This document shows, one piece after another, positions 42,878 to 52,733 of a stretch of 64,000 nucleotides of DNA. This DNA is from an uncultured Flavobacteriales bacterium (lineage in GTDB: Bacteria; Bacteroidota; Bacteroidia; Flavobacteriales; CAJXXR01). Numbering within the stretch: the first letter of the stretch is position 1; every line of letters starts with the position of its first letter. The translations under genes and the position numbers were made by a program. The stretch covers positions 124,001 to 188,000 of the forward strand of contig CAJXXR010000002.1 of the NCBI GenBank assembly GCA_913063375.1, in the 5' to 3' direction. Under the pieces are notes generated by a model. That model saw only the letters and a list, made by a program, of their open reading frames with translations. It was not told the DNA's origin and did not search any database.

Positions 42878-44341
42878 GTGAGGTTATTAAAAGATTTATT
42901 GTACGGTTTACCAATCCTTGAGCGTAAAGGGATGAGCAATTTGGCGCTTACAAAGGTCTGTTTCGATTCTCGAAACTGTGAACCTGATTGCCTTTTTGTT
43001 GCGGTTAGAGGAGTAGGTGTTGATGGTCATGATTATATACTAAAAGCTATTTCTGGTGGGGCAAGAGTGATTATTTGTGAAACCTTCCCAGAAGAAACTA
43101 TAGATGATATTACCTATATACGTGTAAAGAATTCCTCATTGGCTTTAGGTCTGGTTGCAGCCAATTATTATGAAAACCCCTCCGAGGAAATAAAATTGGT
43201 TGGAGTGACGGGAACCAATGGGAAAACAACGGTGGCATCCCTTTTATACGATGTTTTTTCGGGTTTGAATTTTAAGGTTGGTTTGATTTCAACAGTGACC
43301 TATAAAATTGGTAAGACAAATTATCCTTCTACACACACAACGCCAGATGTTCTTAGGATAAATGAATTGCTAAGGGAAATGGTAAGTGCAGGATGTAAAT
43401 TCTGTTTTATGGAAGTCAGTTCGCATGCCTTAGATCAAAATAGAACCTATGGTCTTCAATTTGATGGTGCCATTTTCACGAATATCAGTAGAGATCATTT
43501 AGACTATCATGGAGATCTGAATACCTATATTAAAGTCAAGAAAAAATTCTTTGATCAACTAGATAGTTCAGCCTTTGCGCTTGTGAATTCAGATGATAAA
43601 CATGCACCAAGTATGTTATTGGATTCCAAAGCGAGGCAAAAATCATATTCTTTAAATGCAGTAAGTGATTATAGGGCTAGAATTTTAGAAAGTCATTTTG
43701 ACGGAACTTTAATACAGATAAATGGCCTTGATATATATACACGACTAATTGGGAAATTCAATGTGTATAATGTCCTAGCAGTATTTGCTGTGGCGGAACA
43801 ATTTGAAGTTGATCAGTTACAAGTATTGACTATTCTGAGTTGTCTTCAGTCTGTAAAAGGGAGATTTCAGCAAGTTAGATCAGAAAATGGAATTGTAGCT
43901 ATAGTAGATTATGCACATACCCCCGATGCTTTAAAGAATGTTTTGGAAACCATTCAGTTTATCAAAAAAACTGAGCAGAAGATATTTTGTATTGTAGGTT
44001 GTGGTGGAGACAGAGATACTGGAAAACGTCCACAAATGGCCAAAATTGCAATGAACTTATCAGATCAGGTAATACTTACATCAGATAATCCAAGAACGGA
44101 GGATCCAATGACGATCCTTGGTGATATGGAAAATGGATTGACAGAAAAAGAAAAGTTTAAAGCACTTTCTATTGTTGATAGAAGGACTGCTATAAAAACA
44201 AGCATCCGAATGGCTGCGCCAAATGATATAATTTTAGTGGCCGGAAAAGGACATGAAGATTACCAAGAAATCCAAGGTGTGAAACATCATTTTGATGATA
44301 TGGAAGAGGTTATTAGTTGTTTTAAAGCGTTAGAAAACTAA
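42878..44341 (+). CDS. murE: UDP-MurNAc-tripeptide synthetase MurE, meso-DAP type
   Basis: It adds the third residue to UDP-MurNAc-L-Ala-D-Glu. Visible are the ATP loop GVTGTNGKTTVASLLYDV, the carbamylated-Lys region ISRDHLDYHGDL, and TSDNPRTEDP. The DNPR motif is the marker for meso-diaminopimelate rather than lysine, so the cell wall is predicted to be of the meso-DAP type. 487 aa is normal. Start is GTG 42878, 1 bp after the ftsI stop. Confidence 0.95.
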   Translation: MRLLKDLLYGLPILERKGMSNLALTKVCFDSRNCEPDCLFVAVRGVGVDGHDYILKAISGGARVIICETFPEETIDDITYIRVKNSSLALGLVAANYYENPSEEIKLVGVTGTNGKTTVASLLYDVFSGLNFKVGLISTVTYKIGKTNYPSTHTTPDVLRINELLREMVSAGCKFCFMEVSSHALDQNRTYGLQFDGAIFTNISRDHLDYHGDLNTYIKVKKKFFDQLDSSAFALVNSDDKHAPSMLLDSKARQKSYSLNAVSDYRARILESHFDGTLIQINGLDIYTRLIGKFNVYNVLAVFAVAEQFEVDQLQVLTILSCLQSVKGRFQQVRSENGIVAIVDYAHTPDALKNVLETIQFIKKTEQKIFCIVGCGGDRDTGKRPQMAKIAMNLSDQVILTSDNPRTEDPMTILGDMENGLTEKEKFKALSIVDRRTAIKTSIRMAAPNDIILVAGKGHEDYQEIQGVKHHFDDMEEVISCFKALEN

Positions 44342-44344
44342 GAT

Positions 44345-45574
44345 ATGCTGTACCAATTATTTGATTATTTAAACAGCCATTTTGATATTCCTGGAGCAGG
44401 CGTATTTCAATACATTAGCTTCAGGGCTTCTATGGCTTTTATTTTCTCTCTATTGATCTCGGTCATTTTTGGAAAGAAAATTATCAATCACCTTCAAAAT
44501 ATTCAGGTAGGTGAGACAATCCGTGAATTGGGTTTACAAGGACAAGAGCAAAAAGCAGGAACCCCCACAATGGGAGGACTTATTATTCTGGGGGCAATTT
44601 TGATTCCTAGTTTGCTCTTTGCTGATCTGTCAAATATCTACATCATTCTTTTATTAATCTCCACGGTATGGCTTGGTTTTATAGGCTTCCTGGATGATTA
44701 TAAAAAGTTGAAATACAAAAATAAGGAAGGTCTAAAAGGGAAATATAAAATTATTGGTCAAGTAGTGCTGGGAATAATTGTGGGTGCTACTATGTATTTT
44801 CATGAAGATGTAACTATCAAAGAAAAGCATACTGTATTAGTGGAGGTCGTTGAGACAGGTGAGATGGTAGAGCATACTGAAATGGTTACATCAAAGGCGC
44901 TGAAAACAACCATTCCATTTGTGAAAAATAATGAATTAGACTACAGTTCATTTTTATCCTTTATGGGAGATAAAGCGAAGGATTATGGCTGGTTAATTTT
45001 TATTCCGGTGGTTATCTTCATTATTACAGCTGTGTCTAATGCCGCAAACCTAACAGATGGAATTGACGGACTTGCTACGGGGACTTCAGCCATCATCGGG
45101 GTTACATTAGGTGTCTTTGCATACCTGTCTGGGAATGTTATTTTTTCCGATTTTTTAAATATTCTGTACATACCAGATGTTGGAGAGATGGTTGTGTACA
45201 TGGCATCCTTTGTTGGTGGTACCGTTGGTTTTTTATGGTATAATTCCTATCCAGCCCAAGTTTTTATGGGGGATACAGGGAGTTTAGCTTTAGGTGGGAT
45301 CATTGCGGTCTTTGCCATTGCAATTAGAAAAGAATTGTTGATTCCTATTTTGTGTGGGATTTTTGTAGCGGAAAATTTATCTGTAATTATTCAGGTATCC
45401 TATTTTAAATATACCAGAAAGAGATTTGGTAAAGGGAAAAGGGTATTTCTAATGTCCCCTTTACATCATCACTACCAAAAGAAAGGATACCATGAGAGTA
45501 AGATCGTAATGCGATTTTTCTTGATTGGCGTATTGTTAGCTGTGGCAACTTTTATAACGTTAAAACTACGTTAA
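44345..45574 (+). CDS. mraY: Phospho-MurNAc-pentapeptide transferase MraY
   Basis: An integral membrane enzyme of about ten helices that transfers phospho-MurNAc-pentapeptide to undecaprenyl phosphate, forming lipid I. Active-site blocks are visible: [17 protein letters not shown] (the DD pair), [13 protein letters not shown] and the C-terminal [15 protein letters not shown]. The 409 aa length exceeds the 360 of E. coli owing to an insert of about 50 residues (near positions 155-205), a common feature in Bacteroidota. TAATG overlap with murD. Confidence 0.95.
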   Translation: MLYQLFDYLNSHFDIPGAGVFQYISFRASMAFIFSLLISVIFGKKIINHLQNIQVGETIRELGLQGQEQKAGTPTMGGLIILGAILIPSLLFADLSNIYIILLLISTVWLGFIGFLDDYKKLKYKNKEGLKGKYKIIGQVVLGIIVGATMYFHEDVTIKEKHTVLVEVVETGEMVEHTEMVTSKALKTTIPFVKNNELDYSSFLSFMGDKAKDYGWLIFIPVVIFIITAVSNAANLTDGIDGLATGTSAIIGVTLGVFAYLSGNVIFSDFLNILYIPDVGEMVVYMASFVGGTVGFLWYNSYPAQVFMGDTGSLALGGIIAVFAIAIRKELLIPILCGIFVAENLSVIIQVSYFKYTRKRFGKGKRVFLMSPLHHHYQKKGYHESKIVMRFFLIGVLLAVATFITLKLR

Positions 45575-46902
45575 TGAATATAATTGTATTAGGAGCAGGA
45601 GAAAGTGGTATCGGTGCGGCATTGTTGGCGCAAAAGCATGGTCATGCAATTTTTGTAAGTGATTTTGGAACTATAAAATCTAATTATAAAGAGGAATTGG
45701 ACCAAGCTGATATTTCATGGGAAGAAGGGAAGCATACAGAAGCTAAAATTCTAGCAGCTGATTGCATCATTAAGAGCCCAGGGATTCCTGAGACAGCGTC
45801 GATAATTCAAAAGGCAAAGGAAAAAAATATTGAAATCATATCTGAGATAGAGTGGGGTTTCCGCTATGTTCAAGATGCTAAAATTATTGCAATTACTGGA
45901 TCAAATGGAAAAACAACCACCAGTAATTTAGTGTATAAAATGATAAAGGACGCTGGTTTGTCAGTTTGTCTAGCTGGGAATGTTGGGAATAGCTTTGCTA
46001 GAGAGTTATTGGAGAATCCAGTGGATTATTATGTGTTAGAATTAAGTAGTTTTCAATTAGACGGTATCGTTGATTTCAAGCCTTATGTTTCTGTCATATT
46101 AAATATTACGCCTGATCATCTGGACCGGTATAATAATAGTTTGGAGCAATATGCAAGTTCTAAATTAAACATTACCAAGAACCAGAATGAAGGGGATTAT
46201 CTAATATATTGGGGAGAAGACCAGTGGATTTCTGATATGTTAGCCAATTTAAAAGTCCAGTGTTTAGTATTCTCAAATGAGCCTCATACAGGGCAAGGTG
46301 CTTTTCTCACGGATGATAAAATGAACTTTCATTTTGAAGACAATAGTTACAGTATGAATATAGACGATGTAAATTTAAAAGGGAAGCATAACCTCCATAA
46401 TGGGATGGCCGCTGGAATAGTAGGTAAATTACTTAATATTCGAAAAGAGTCTATTCGAGAGAGCTTTGCGCAATTTAGCAATGTAGCACATAGACTTGAA
46501 GAGGTGTTATCTATTCGTGGAGTACGTTATATTAACGATTCAAAAGCTACCAATGTAAATGCCGTTTGGTATGCCTTGGATAGTATAGTCGAGCCTATTG
46601 TTTGGATCGCAGGAGGAATAGATAAAGGGAATGACTATTCTGAGTTGAATGCCGTTGTAGAAGGGAAGGTAAAGTCATTGATATGTCTTGGAGAGCATTA
46701 TGAAAGTTTAGTAAAAGCCTTTACTGGTATGGTTCCGAAAATTGAAATTGCAAAGAACATGGAGCAAGCTTTAAATATGGCCTATGATAATGCAGAACAT
46801 GGAGAGGTTGTATTGCTTTCTCCAGCCTGTGCTAGCTTTGACTTATATGGGAATTATGAAGAAAGGGGTGACGATTTTAAAAATAAAGTAAGACAGTTGT
46901 AA
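45574..46902 (+). CDS. murD: UDP-MurNAc-L-alanine--D-glutamate ligase
   Basis: It adds D-Glu to UDP-MurNAc-L-Ala in the cytoplasm. The 442 aa protein begins with the Rossmann UDP-binding domain (IIVLGAGESGIGAALLAQKH), then ITGSNGKTTTSNLV as P-loop, ILNITPDHLDRYNN, and FINDSKATN-like RYINDSKATNVNA; LLSPACASFDLYGNYEERG is the C-terminal signature. It overlaps mraY by 1 bp and ftsW follows after 1 bp. Confidence 0.95.
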   Translation: MNIIVLGAGESGIGAALLAQKHGHAIFVSDFGTIKSNYKEELDQADISWEEGKHTEAKILAADCIIKSPGIPETASIIQKAKEKNIEIISEIEWGFRYVQDAKIIAITGSNGKTTTSNLVYKMIKDAGLSVCLAGNVGNSFARELLENPVDYYVLELSSFQLDGIVDFKPYVSVILNITPDHLDRYNNSLEQYASSKLNITKNQNEGDYLIYWGEDQWISDMLANLKVQCLVFSNEPHTGQGAFLTDDKMNFHFEDNSYSMNIDDVNLKGKHNLHNGMAAGIVGKLLNIRKESIRESFAQFSNVAHRLEEVLSIRGVRYINDSKATNVNAVWYALDSIVEPIVWIAGGIDKGNDYSELNAVVEGKVKSLICLGEHYESLVKAFTGMVPKIEIAKNMEQALNMAYDNAEHGEVVLLSPACASFDLYGNYEERGDDFKNKVRQL

Positions 46903-46903
46903 A

Positions 46904-48151
46904 ATGCTTAAATACCTAAAAGGAGATAAAAGTATTTGGATCTTGTGCATATTGTTTGCCATAGCATCCCTGTTGATGGTTTTTAGTTCAAGTAGTAACT
47001 TGGCTTATACTCAATATGGTGGAAGTGTGACAACAATTTTGATCAAGCATTTCTTGCACCTCAGTATTGGGCTTTGCTTGATGGTGGTAGTGTCAAATAT
47101 TCCCTATAAGTATTTCTACAATTCATCTATCATTCTCTTTTTCTTGGCATTGGGATTATTGCTAATTGCTTTGTTTACAGGGAATGAAATTGCCAATGCC
47201 AATGCCAGGCGTTGGGTTCGGGTATTTGGATTTACCTTCCAGCCCTCAGAATTGGCGAAGGTTGTGCTGATAATGTTACTGGCGAGAAATTTGGTAAAAT
47301 ACAAAGGGAAATTCGATACGTTTAAAAAATCGATAATTCCTATACTGTTGCCAATTGGAGCTATTTGTGCGCTCATATTACCTTCCAATTTTTCATCTTC
47401 AGCCTATATATTTGTGATCAGTCTTATCCTATTGTTTTTAGGTAAGTACCCCATAAAATATTTGTTGAGTATTATAGGTGTTGGGATTGTAGGATTGGGG
47501 CTATTCATAGGTTTAGTGATGACTTTTCCAAACATTAGTAACCGTGTGGATACTTGGAAAGGTCGTATTGAGAGACATATAGATGGAGATACTGAAGAGC
47601 AATACCAAGTCAAACATGCCAAAACGGCCATTGCCTTAGGTGGGTGGAGAGGGGTAGGTCCTGGAAAAAGTAAAGAAAAGTATTTCCTCCCTCAATCTAG
47701 TTCAGATTTTATTTTCGCAATTATTGTGGAGGAATATGGATTTTTTGGTGCGTTATCGATAATTACGCTTTACTTTTTGTTATTGTTGAGGATTTTATTG
47801 GTGGCTTTTAAGGCTGCGGATTCCTTTGGAGCGTTGGTGGCTGCCTCAATTGGGATTTCTATATTTTTCCAAGCTATGTTGAATATGGGGGTTTCGGTTA
47901 ATTTATTACCAGTTACTGGGCAAAATTTACCCTTAATTAGTTCTGGAGGGTCTTCTGTATGGATGACCTGCTTAGCCTTGGGGATGGTGTTGAGCGTAAG
48001 TTATAGGTCAAAGGAAATTAAAAGGAAGGAAGAAGAATTGGCTAAAATGAGCCAAGCCGATGGAGGGTATGATGATGCCTTGGAGGATATTGAGATAAAT
48101 GAAATGGATACCTCCTCTTTTGAGGACGGTGATATAAAGGAAATCGTATAG
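46904..48151 (+). CDS. ftsW: SEDS peptidoglycan polymerase FtsW
   Basis: A 415 aa membrane protein with about ten helices that polymerises septal glycan from lipid II in partnership with FtsI. SEDS signatures include RRWVRVFGFTFQPSELAKVV, PQSSSDFIFAIIVEEYGFFG and LPVTGQNLPLISSGGSS. A cytoplasmic acidic C-tail of about 50 residues ends it. It lies between murD and murG as in many dcw clusters, with a 1 bp gap to murD and a 1 bp overlap with murG. Confidence 0.95.
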   Translation: MLKYLKGDKSIWILCILFAIASLLMVFSSSSNLAYTQYGGSVTTILIKHFLHLSIGLCLMVVVSNIPYKYFYNSSIILFFLALGLLLIALFTGNEIANANARRWVRVFGFTFQPSELAKVVLIMLLARNLVKYKGKFDTFKKSIIPILLPIGAICALILPSNFSSSAYIFVISLILLFLGKYPIKYLLSIIGVGIVGLGLFIGLVMTFPNISNRVDTWKGRIERHIDGDTEEQYQVKHAKTAIALGGWRGVGPGKSKEKYFLPQSSSDFIFAIIVEEYGFFGALSIITLYFLLLLRILLVAFKAADSFGALVAASIGISIFFQAMLNMGVSVNLLPVTGQNLPLISSGGSSVWMTCLALGMVLSVSYRSKEIKRKEEELAKMSQADGGYDDALEDIEINEMDTSSFEDGDIKEIV

Positions 48152-49254
48152 TGGAAAAAAGGAAAAGCTATATCGTGAGTGGTGGTGGAACTGGAGGACA
48201 TATATATCCTGCCTTAGCAATAGCAAATGCTATAAAAAAGCTAGAGGATGCGGATATTTTGTTTGTAGGAGCCAAAGGGAAGATGGAAATGGAAAAAGTT
48301 CCTAAAGCTGGATTTCCAATAAAAGGATTATGGATTAGTGGTTTACAACGGGGTAAAATCTTGGTGAATTTACTTTTTCCATTAAAAATGATAATTAGTC
48401 TGCTCGAGGCCTTCCGTATCATACTGGCTGAACGACCAACTGCGGTGGTAGGTACAGGAGGTTTCGCGAGTGGACCAATGGCATTAATGGCTTCTTGGAT
48501 GGGTGTACCAGTCTATATTCAGGAACAAAATTCCTTTCCTGGGATAACCAATAGGCAATTGGCTCGTTTTGCTAAAAAGGTTTTTGTGGCGTATCCGAAA
48601 ATGGATCGATTTTTCCCAAAAGAAAAAGTTGAATTATTAGGGAATCCAATTCGTGAAGATTTAAAATCGGATAATAGATCTAAAACGGAGCTTGCCGGAT
48701 TTTTTGGTTTGGCTTCAGGAGAAAAAAAGACCCTCTTAGTTTTAGGAGGAAGTCTTGGGGCTAGAGCTATCAATAATTTTTGGAAAGATAATATTGAGGA
48801 ATTTGTAAAGCTGGATTATCAAATTATATGGCAATGTGGTAGATTCTATTATGAAGAATGCTTGGCTGTTGTTGAAGGGATGGGGTCTCCAGATAATGTG
48901 AGTCTTCAAGAGTTTATTTACGATATGCCAGCAGCTTATTCTATGGCAGATGTGGTAATTAGTAGGGCTGGTGCATTGAGTATCTCTGAATTAAGCGCTG
49001 CGGGAAAACCAGCTATATTTATACCCTCTCCAAATGTTGCGGAGAATCACCAGTTTAAAAATGCCCAAGTATTGGCAGAAGCTGATGCGGCAATTCTATT
49101 AGAAGAATCTGATATAGCTAATTTGTATGCGCGTTGTTTGTCTTTGTTAGAAGATGATGAGGCAATGGAAAATTTGGCGAAAAATAATGCAATTATGGCA
49201 AAAGCGCACGCTGCGGATGCCATTGCGAAAATTATAGTGAATGACAATCAGTAA
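48151..49254 (+). CDS. murG: MurG lipid II-forming GlcNAc transferase
   Basis: It adds GlcNAc from UDP-GlcNAc to lipid I on the inner face of the membrane. The 367 aa GT28 enzyme shows SGGGTGGHIYPALAIA at the N-terminus, VGTGGFASGPMALMA, the acceptor block IQEQNSFPGITNRQLARF, and VISRAGALSISELSAAGKP in the UDP site. The start is GTG 48151, sharing one base with the ftsW stop. It overlaps murC by 14 bp. Confidence 0.95.
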   Translation: MEKRKSYIVSGGGTGGHIYPALAIANAIKKLEDADILFVGAKGKMEMEKVPKAGFPIKGLWISGLQRGKILVNLLFPLKMIISLLEAFRIILAERPTAVVGTGGFASGPMALMASWMGVPVYIQEQNSFPGITNRQLARFAKKVFVAYPKMDRFFPKEKVELLGNPIREDLKSDNRSKTELAGFFGLASGEKKTLLVLGGSLGARAINNFWKDNIEEFVKLDYQIIWQCGRFYYEECLAVVEGMGSPDNVSLQEFIYDMPAAYSMADVVISRAGALSISELSAAGKPAIFIPSPNVAENHQFKNAQVLAEADAAILLEESDIANLYARCLSLLEDDEAMENLAKNNAIMAKAHAADAIAKIIVNDNQ

Positions 49255-50599
49255 CGCTGAAAATACAGAAATTAAAGCCTATTTTTTTCTGGGGATCGGA
49301 GGAATAGGAATGAGTGCTTTGGCAAGATATTTCAATGCTAAAGGATTCCGTGTTGCTGGTTACGATAAAACACGTACCCCGCTTACCAATACATTGGTGG
49401 AGGAAGGTGTGGATGTTTTTTATGATGATACTATTGATTTAGTAGCTTCTGATTTTTTGGATCATCGAAGATGTGAATTGGTTTTTACACCTGCTATGCC
49501 AAAAGATTTGGCCTTATTGAGGATGTTTGTAGAGCAAGGTTTTGTTCCTAAAAAGCGTGCTGAGATTTTAGGTCAAATTAGTCGTCAGAATGATACGCTT
49601 GCTGTTGCAGGAACGCATGGGAAAACTACCACTACAGCAATTCTTAGTCATCTGATGCATAACTCAGGACAAGATTGTACTTCTTTTATTGGGGGAATTG
49701 CAAATAATTTTCAATCAAATTATGTAATTGGAAAACAGGATTTGATGGTGGTAGAAGCAGATGAATTTGATCGTTCGTTTTTGCAATTGGACCCCTTACA
49801 TGCGGTGATTAACTCAATGGATGCTGATCATTTGGATATTTATGGGTCAGCAGATCAATTAACGGATGGCTTTAAGGCTTTCTCTAAATTGGTCAAAGGG
49901 AAAATGGTGGCTAAGTTAGGTTTGCCTATAGCTGCTGATTACCGTTTTTCTTTAAGGGAAAAAACCGATTTTTATGTATCGAATTTGGCTATTCAAAACG
50001 GGGAGAGTTCATTCCAATTAAATTTCCCAGAAGGGGAGGTTGTTGATGTGAATTATATATATCCTGGATTGCATAATATTGAAAATGCCATAGCGGCAGC
50101 TTCTTTGGCTTATTTATATGGTGTAACACCAGTTGATATTGCCAAAGGTTTGGCAACATTTACCGGTGTTAAAAGGAGATTTGATCGTTGGGAAATTGAC
50201 GGTAAGGTTTATATTGATGATTATGCACATCATCCAGCTGAAATTAAAGCATTGATTCAGTCTGTAAGGGAATATTATCCTTTGCAAGAGGTTCAGGTAA
50301 TATTTCAGCCTCATTTGTTCACTAGGACGAGAGATTTTATGGATGATTTTGCAGAAAGTTTAGGCTTAGCGGACAAAGTCTTTTTATTGGATATTTATCC
50401 AGCAAGAGAACAAGCTATTGAAGGAATTAATTCAGAGGTGTTGGCTAGTAAGATCAAGGGCATTGAAGTTACACTTTGTAAGCCGGAAGAAATGCTAGAG
50501 ATTATAAAGGGAAAAAGTTTTGAGCTTCTAATAACTATGGGAGCTGGAGATATAGATAAATTGGTAGAACCAATAAAAAACATATTGAAAGATAATTAA
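49241..50599 (+). CDS. murC: UDP-MurNAc--L-alanine ligase
   Basis: The first amino acid ligase of peptidoglycan synthesis. The 452 aa product has the N-terminal FLGIGGIGMSALARYFNAKG, the P-loop VAGTHGKTTTTAILSHL, SMDADHLDIYGS and YIDDYAHHPAEIKALI, the last being the ATP- and metal-binding region. The start ATG 49241 lies inside the murG 3' end (14 bp overlap), so their translation is probably coupled. Confidence 0.95.
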   Translation: MTISNAENTEIKAYFFLGIGGIGMSALARYFNAKGFRVAGYDKTRTPLTNTLVEEGVDVFYDDTIDLVASDFLDHRRCELVFTPAMPKDLALLRMFVEQGFVPKKRAEILGQISRQNDTLAVAGTHGKTTTTAILSHLMHNSGQDCTSFIGGIANNFQSNYVIGKQDLMVVEADEFDRSFLQLDPLHAVINSMDADHLDIYGSADQLTDGFKAFSKLVKGKMVAKLGLPIAADYRFSLREKTDFYVSNLAIQNGESSFQLNFPEGEVVDVNYIYPGLHNIENAIAAASLAYLYGVTPVDIAKGLATFTGVKRRFDRWEIDGKVYIDDYAHHPAEIKALIQSVREYYPLQEVQVIFQPHLFTRTRDFMDDFAESLGLADKVFLLDIYPAREQAIEGINSEVLASKIKGIEVTLCKPEEMLEIIKGKSFELLITMGAGDIDKLVEPIKNILKDN

Positions 50600-51336
50600 T
50601 GAATCCAAGGGTAAAACAAATATTAAAGGCCTGTTTTTGGTCACTTTGTCTTATGGCATTTCTAGGCTTGATGTTTCGAACAGAAATTCAGCGTAGAAAC
50701 ATTATGGCTACGGGTGAAGAGATACAATTCTTGGATGAATCTGAAGTTGGATTCATAGATAAGTCGGATATTTCAACTATTTTCAATAGAAATGGCCTGA
50801 CTTTTATGAATTTAAAGATTGATTCTATAAATTTAACTCGTGTAGAAGAGGATATATCTAAAAATCCTTTTGTGAGATCGGTTAAAGCCTATCATGATTT
50901 GAATGGAAAGGTCTATATAGACCTCGTTCAAAAGATTCCAGTTATGCGATTAATTGGAGGTGATTATAGCTATTATTTGGATGAATTCGGGTGTAAGATG
51001 CCTATTTCCAGTAAGTTTAGCTCAAAGGTATTGACCGTTCAAGGCATAGAGCTGAAAAAGAAACATGATGAATTACTTTTATTATGGTCAAAAATTCAGC
51101 GAAATAAGCTTTTGAAAGCGCAAATTGTAGGTATTTTTGTGGATTCGGAAGGAGAATATACCTTGAATGTCCAATTTGGAGATTTTAAGGTAATATTGGG
51201 AGGAATTGATCAATTGGATGATAAGCTATTCAAATTGGAGCATACATTTAGGGAAATCTTAAATACTGCTGGTTGGGAAAGTTATTCACTGATCAATTTA
51301 AAGTTTAAAGATCAGGTTGTTTGTACGAAAAGATAA
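50599..51336 (+). CDS. ftsQ: Cell division protein FtsQ
   Basis: A 245 aa bitopic protein with a basic N-terminus, one helix (ACFWSLCLMAFLGLMF) and a periplasmic POTRA domain (FIDKSDISTIFNRNGLTFMN, then LTRVEEDISKNPFVRSVKAY) followed by a beta domain. FtsQ sequence is weakly conserved; position between murC and ftsA confirms it. It overlaps murC by 1 bp (TAATG). Confidence 0.9.
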   Translation: MNPRVKQILKACFWSLCLMAFLGLMFRTEIQRRNIMATGEEIQFLDESEVGFIDKSDISTIFNRNGLTFMNLKIDSINLTRVEEDISKNPFVRSVKAYHDLNGKVYIDLVQKIPVMRLIGGDYSYYLDEFGCKMPISSKFSSKVLTVQGIELKKKHDELLLLWSKIQRNKLLKAQIVGIFVDSEGEYTLNVQFGDFKVILGGIDQLDDKLFKLEHTFREILNTAGWESYSLINLKFKDQVVCTKR

Positions 51337-51340
51337 AATT

Positions 51341-52708
51341 ATGGAGCCATCTGAAATAGCGGTTGGATTAGATATTGGAACAACGAAGATTGTGGCCATG
51401 GTTGGGCGCAAAAAGCCGGATGGTACTCTTGAAATTCTTGGCATGGGCCAAGCGAAATCGAAAGGGGTACAGCGAGGGGTTGTCTCTAATATTTCTCAAA
51501 CTATTGAGGCTATTCAAAAAGCAGTTCAAGATGCTGAGATAGCTTCGGAGGTAACCATAAAAAAAGTAGTAGTTGGAATTGCAGGTCAGCACATCAGAAG
51601 CTTGCAACATTCAGACTATATTACAAGAAGGGAGCCGGAAGAAGTTATTGAAAATAAAGATATTCACGAACTTATAGACAATGTTCATAAGTTGGTAATG
51701 TTACCAGGTGAAGAAATTATTCACGTTTTACCTCAAGAATTTAAAGTAGATGGTGAAGCTGGAATAATGGAGCCTAAAGGAATGTTTGGAGCACGATTAG
51801 AGGCAAATTTCCATATTGTTGTTGGACAAATAACAGCGATTGGGAATATTGGTCGTTGTGTGACTAAGTCTGATCTTACGGTTGATGGAATAACATTAGA
51901 GCCTTTAGCTTCTGCTGATGCTTGTCTTAGTGAAGAAGAGAAGGAGGCTGGAGTAGTCTTGGTTGATATAGGAGGTGGAACGACAGATGTTGCCATTTTT
52001 AAGGATGGAATTATTCGACACACTGCCGTGATTCCATTTGGAGGAAATATAATCACTGAAGATATTAAGGAAGGTTGCAATATTATTGAAAAGCAAGCGG
52101 AATTATTAAAGGTGAAATTTGGTTCAGCATGGCCAGGAGAAAATAGCGACAATGAAATTGTTTCTATTCCAGGGCTCAGAGGTAGAGAACCGAAAGAAGT
52201 GAGTTTAAAAAACCTATCGCGTATTATTCACGCTCGTGTGGTTGAGATTATAGACCAAGTTTTTATGGAAATTAAAAGCTATGGTTATGAGGATGAGAAA
52301 AAACGATTGATTGCAGGTATAGTGCTAACTGGAGGGGGAGCGCAATTGAAACATCTGCGTCAGTTGGTGGAATATGAAACAGGAATGGATGCAAGAATTG
52401 GCTTGCCAAACGAGCATTTAACCCATGAATCTAATGGAGTATTAATTAGTCCTATGTATGCTACATCTGTAGGTCTAGTTATGAAAGCATTGGAAGTTCA
52501 GGAAAGGAATCCTGTTGCAGCAGTAGTAGAAGTAGAGAAAGTGGTTGAAGCTTCCCCTATAGATACGCCAATTAGTGATGTTCCACCAAAGAAAAATATG
52601 GAAGACGAAACTCAGTCTGAGATAAGTGAAACTTCAGAGGACGATAGACCATTTTTTGATAAATGGGCTGCAAAGTTTTTGAAGTTTTTGGCAAACGATG
52701 AGGAGTAA
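51341..52708 (+). CDS. ftsA: Cell division actin-like protein FtsA
   Basis: It anchors FtsZ to the membrane. The 455 aa product shows AVGLDIGTTKIVAMVG (phosphate 1), VVLVDIGGGTTDVAIF (phosphate 2) and GIVLTGGGAQLKHL (adenosine motif), with the SHS2/1C domain between. The C-terminal PFFDKWAAKFLKFLANDEE is the amphipathic membrane-targeting helix. The frame opens at TTG 51317 inside ftsQ, but ATG 51341 gives the family N-terminus and a 4 bp gap. Confidence 0.95.
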   Translation: MEPSEIAVGLDIGTTKIVAMVGRKKPDGTLEILGMGQAKSKGVQRGVVSNISQTIEAIQKAVQDAEIASEVTIKKVVVGIAGQHIRSLQHSDYITRREPEEVIENKDIHELIDNVHKLVMLPGEEIIHVLPQEFKVDGEAGIMEPKGMFGARLEANFHIVVGQITAIGNIGRCVTKSDLTVDGITLEPLASADACLSEEEKEAGVVLVDIGGGTTDVAIFKDGIIRHTAVIPFGGNIITEDIKEGCNIIEKQAELLKVKFGSAWPGENSDNEIVSIPGLRGREPKEVSLKNLSRIIHARVVEIIDQVFMEIKSYGYEDEKKRLIAGIVLTGGGAQLKHLRQLVEYETGMDARIGLPNEHLTHESNGVLISPMYATSVGLVMKALEVQERNPVAAVVEVEKVVEASPIDTPISDVPPKKNMEDETQSEISETSEDDRPFFDKWAAKFLKFLANDEE

Positions 52709-52733
52709 GATTTTTTGATTAAAGCAATACGAC

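Noticed and set aside
51733..52152. 139-codon minus-strand frame inside ftsA
   Set aside because: It is antisense to a well-supported gene and has the codon pattern of a shadow frame.
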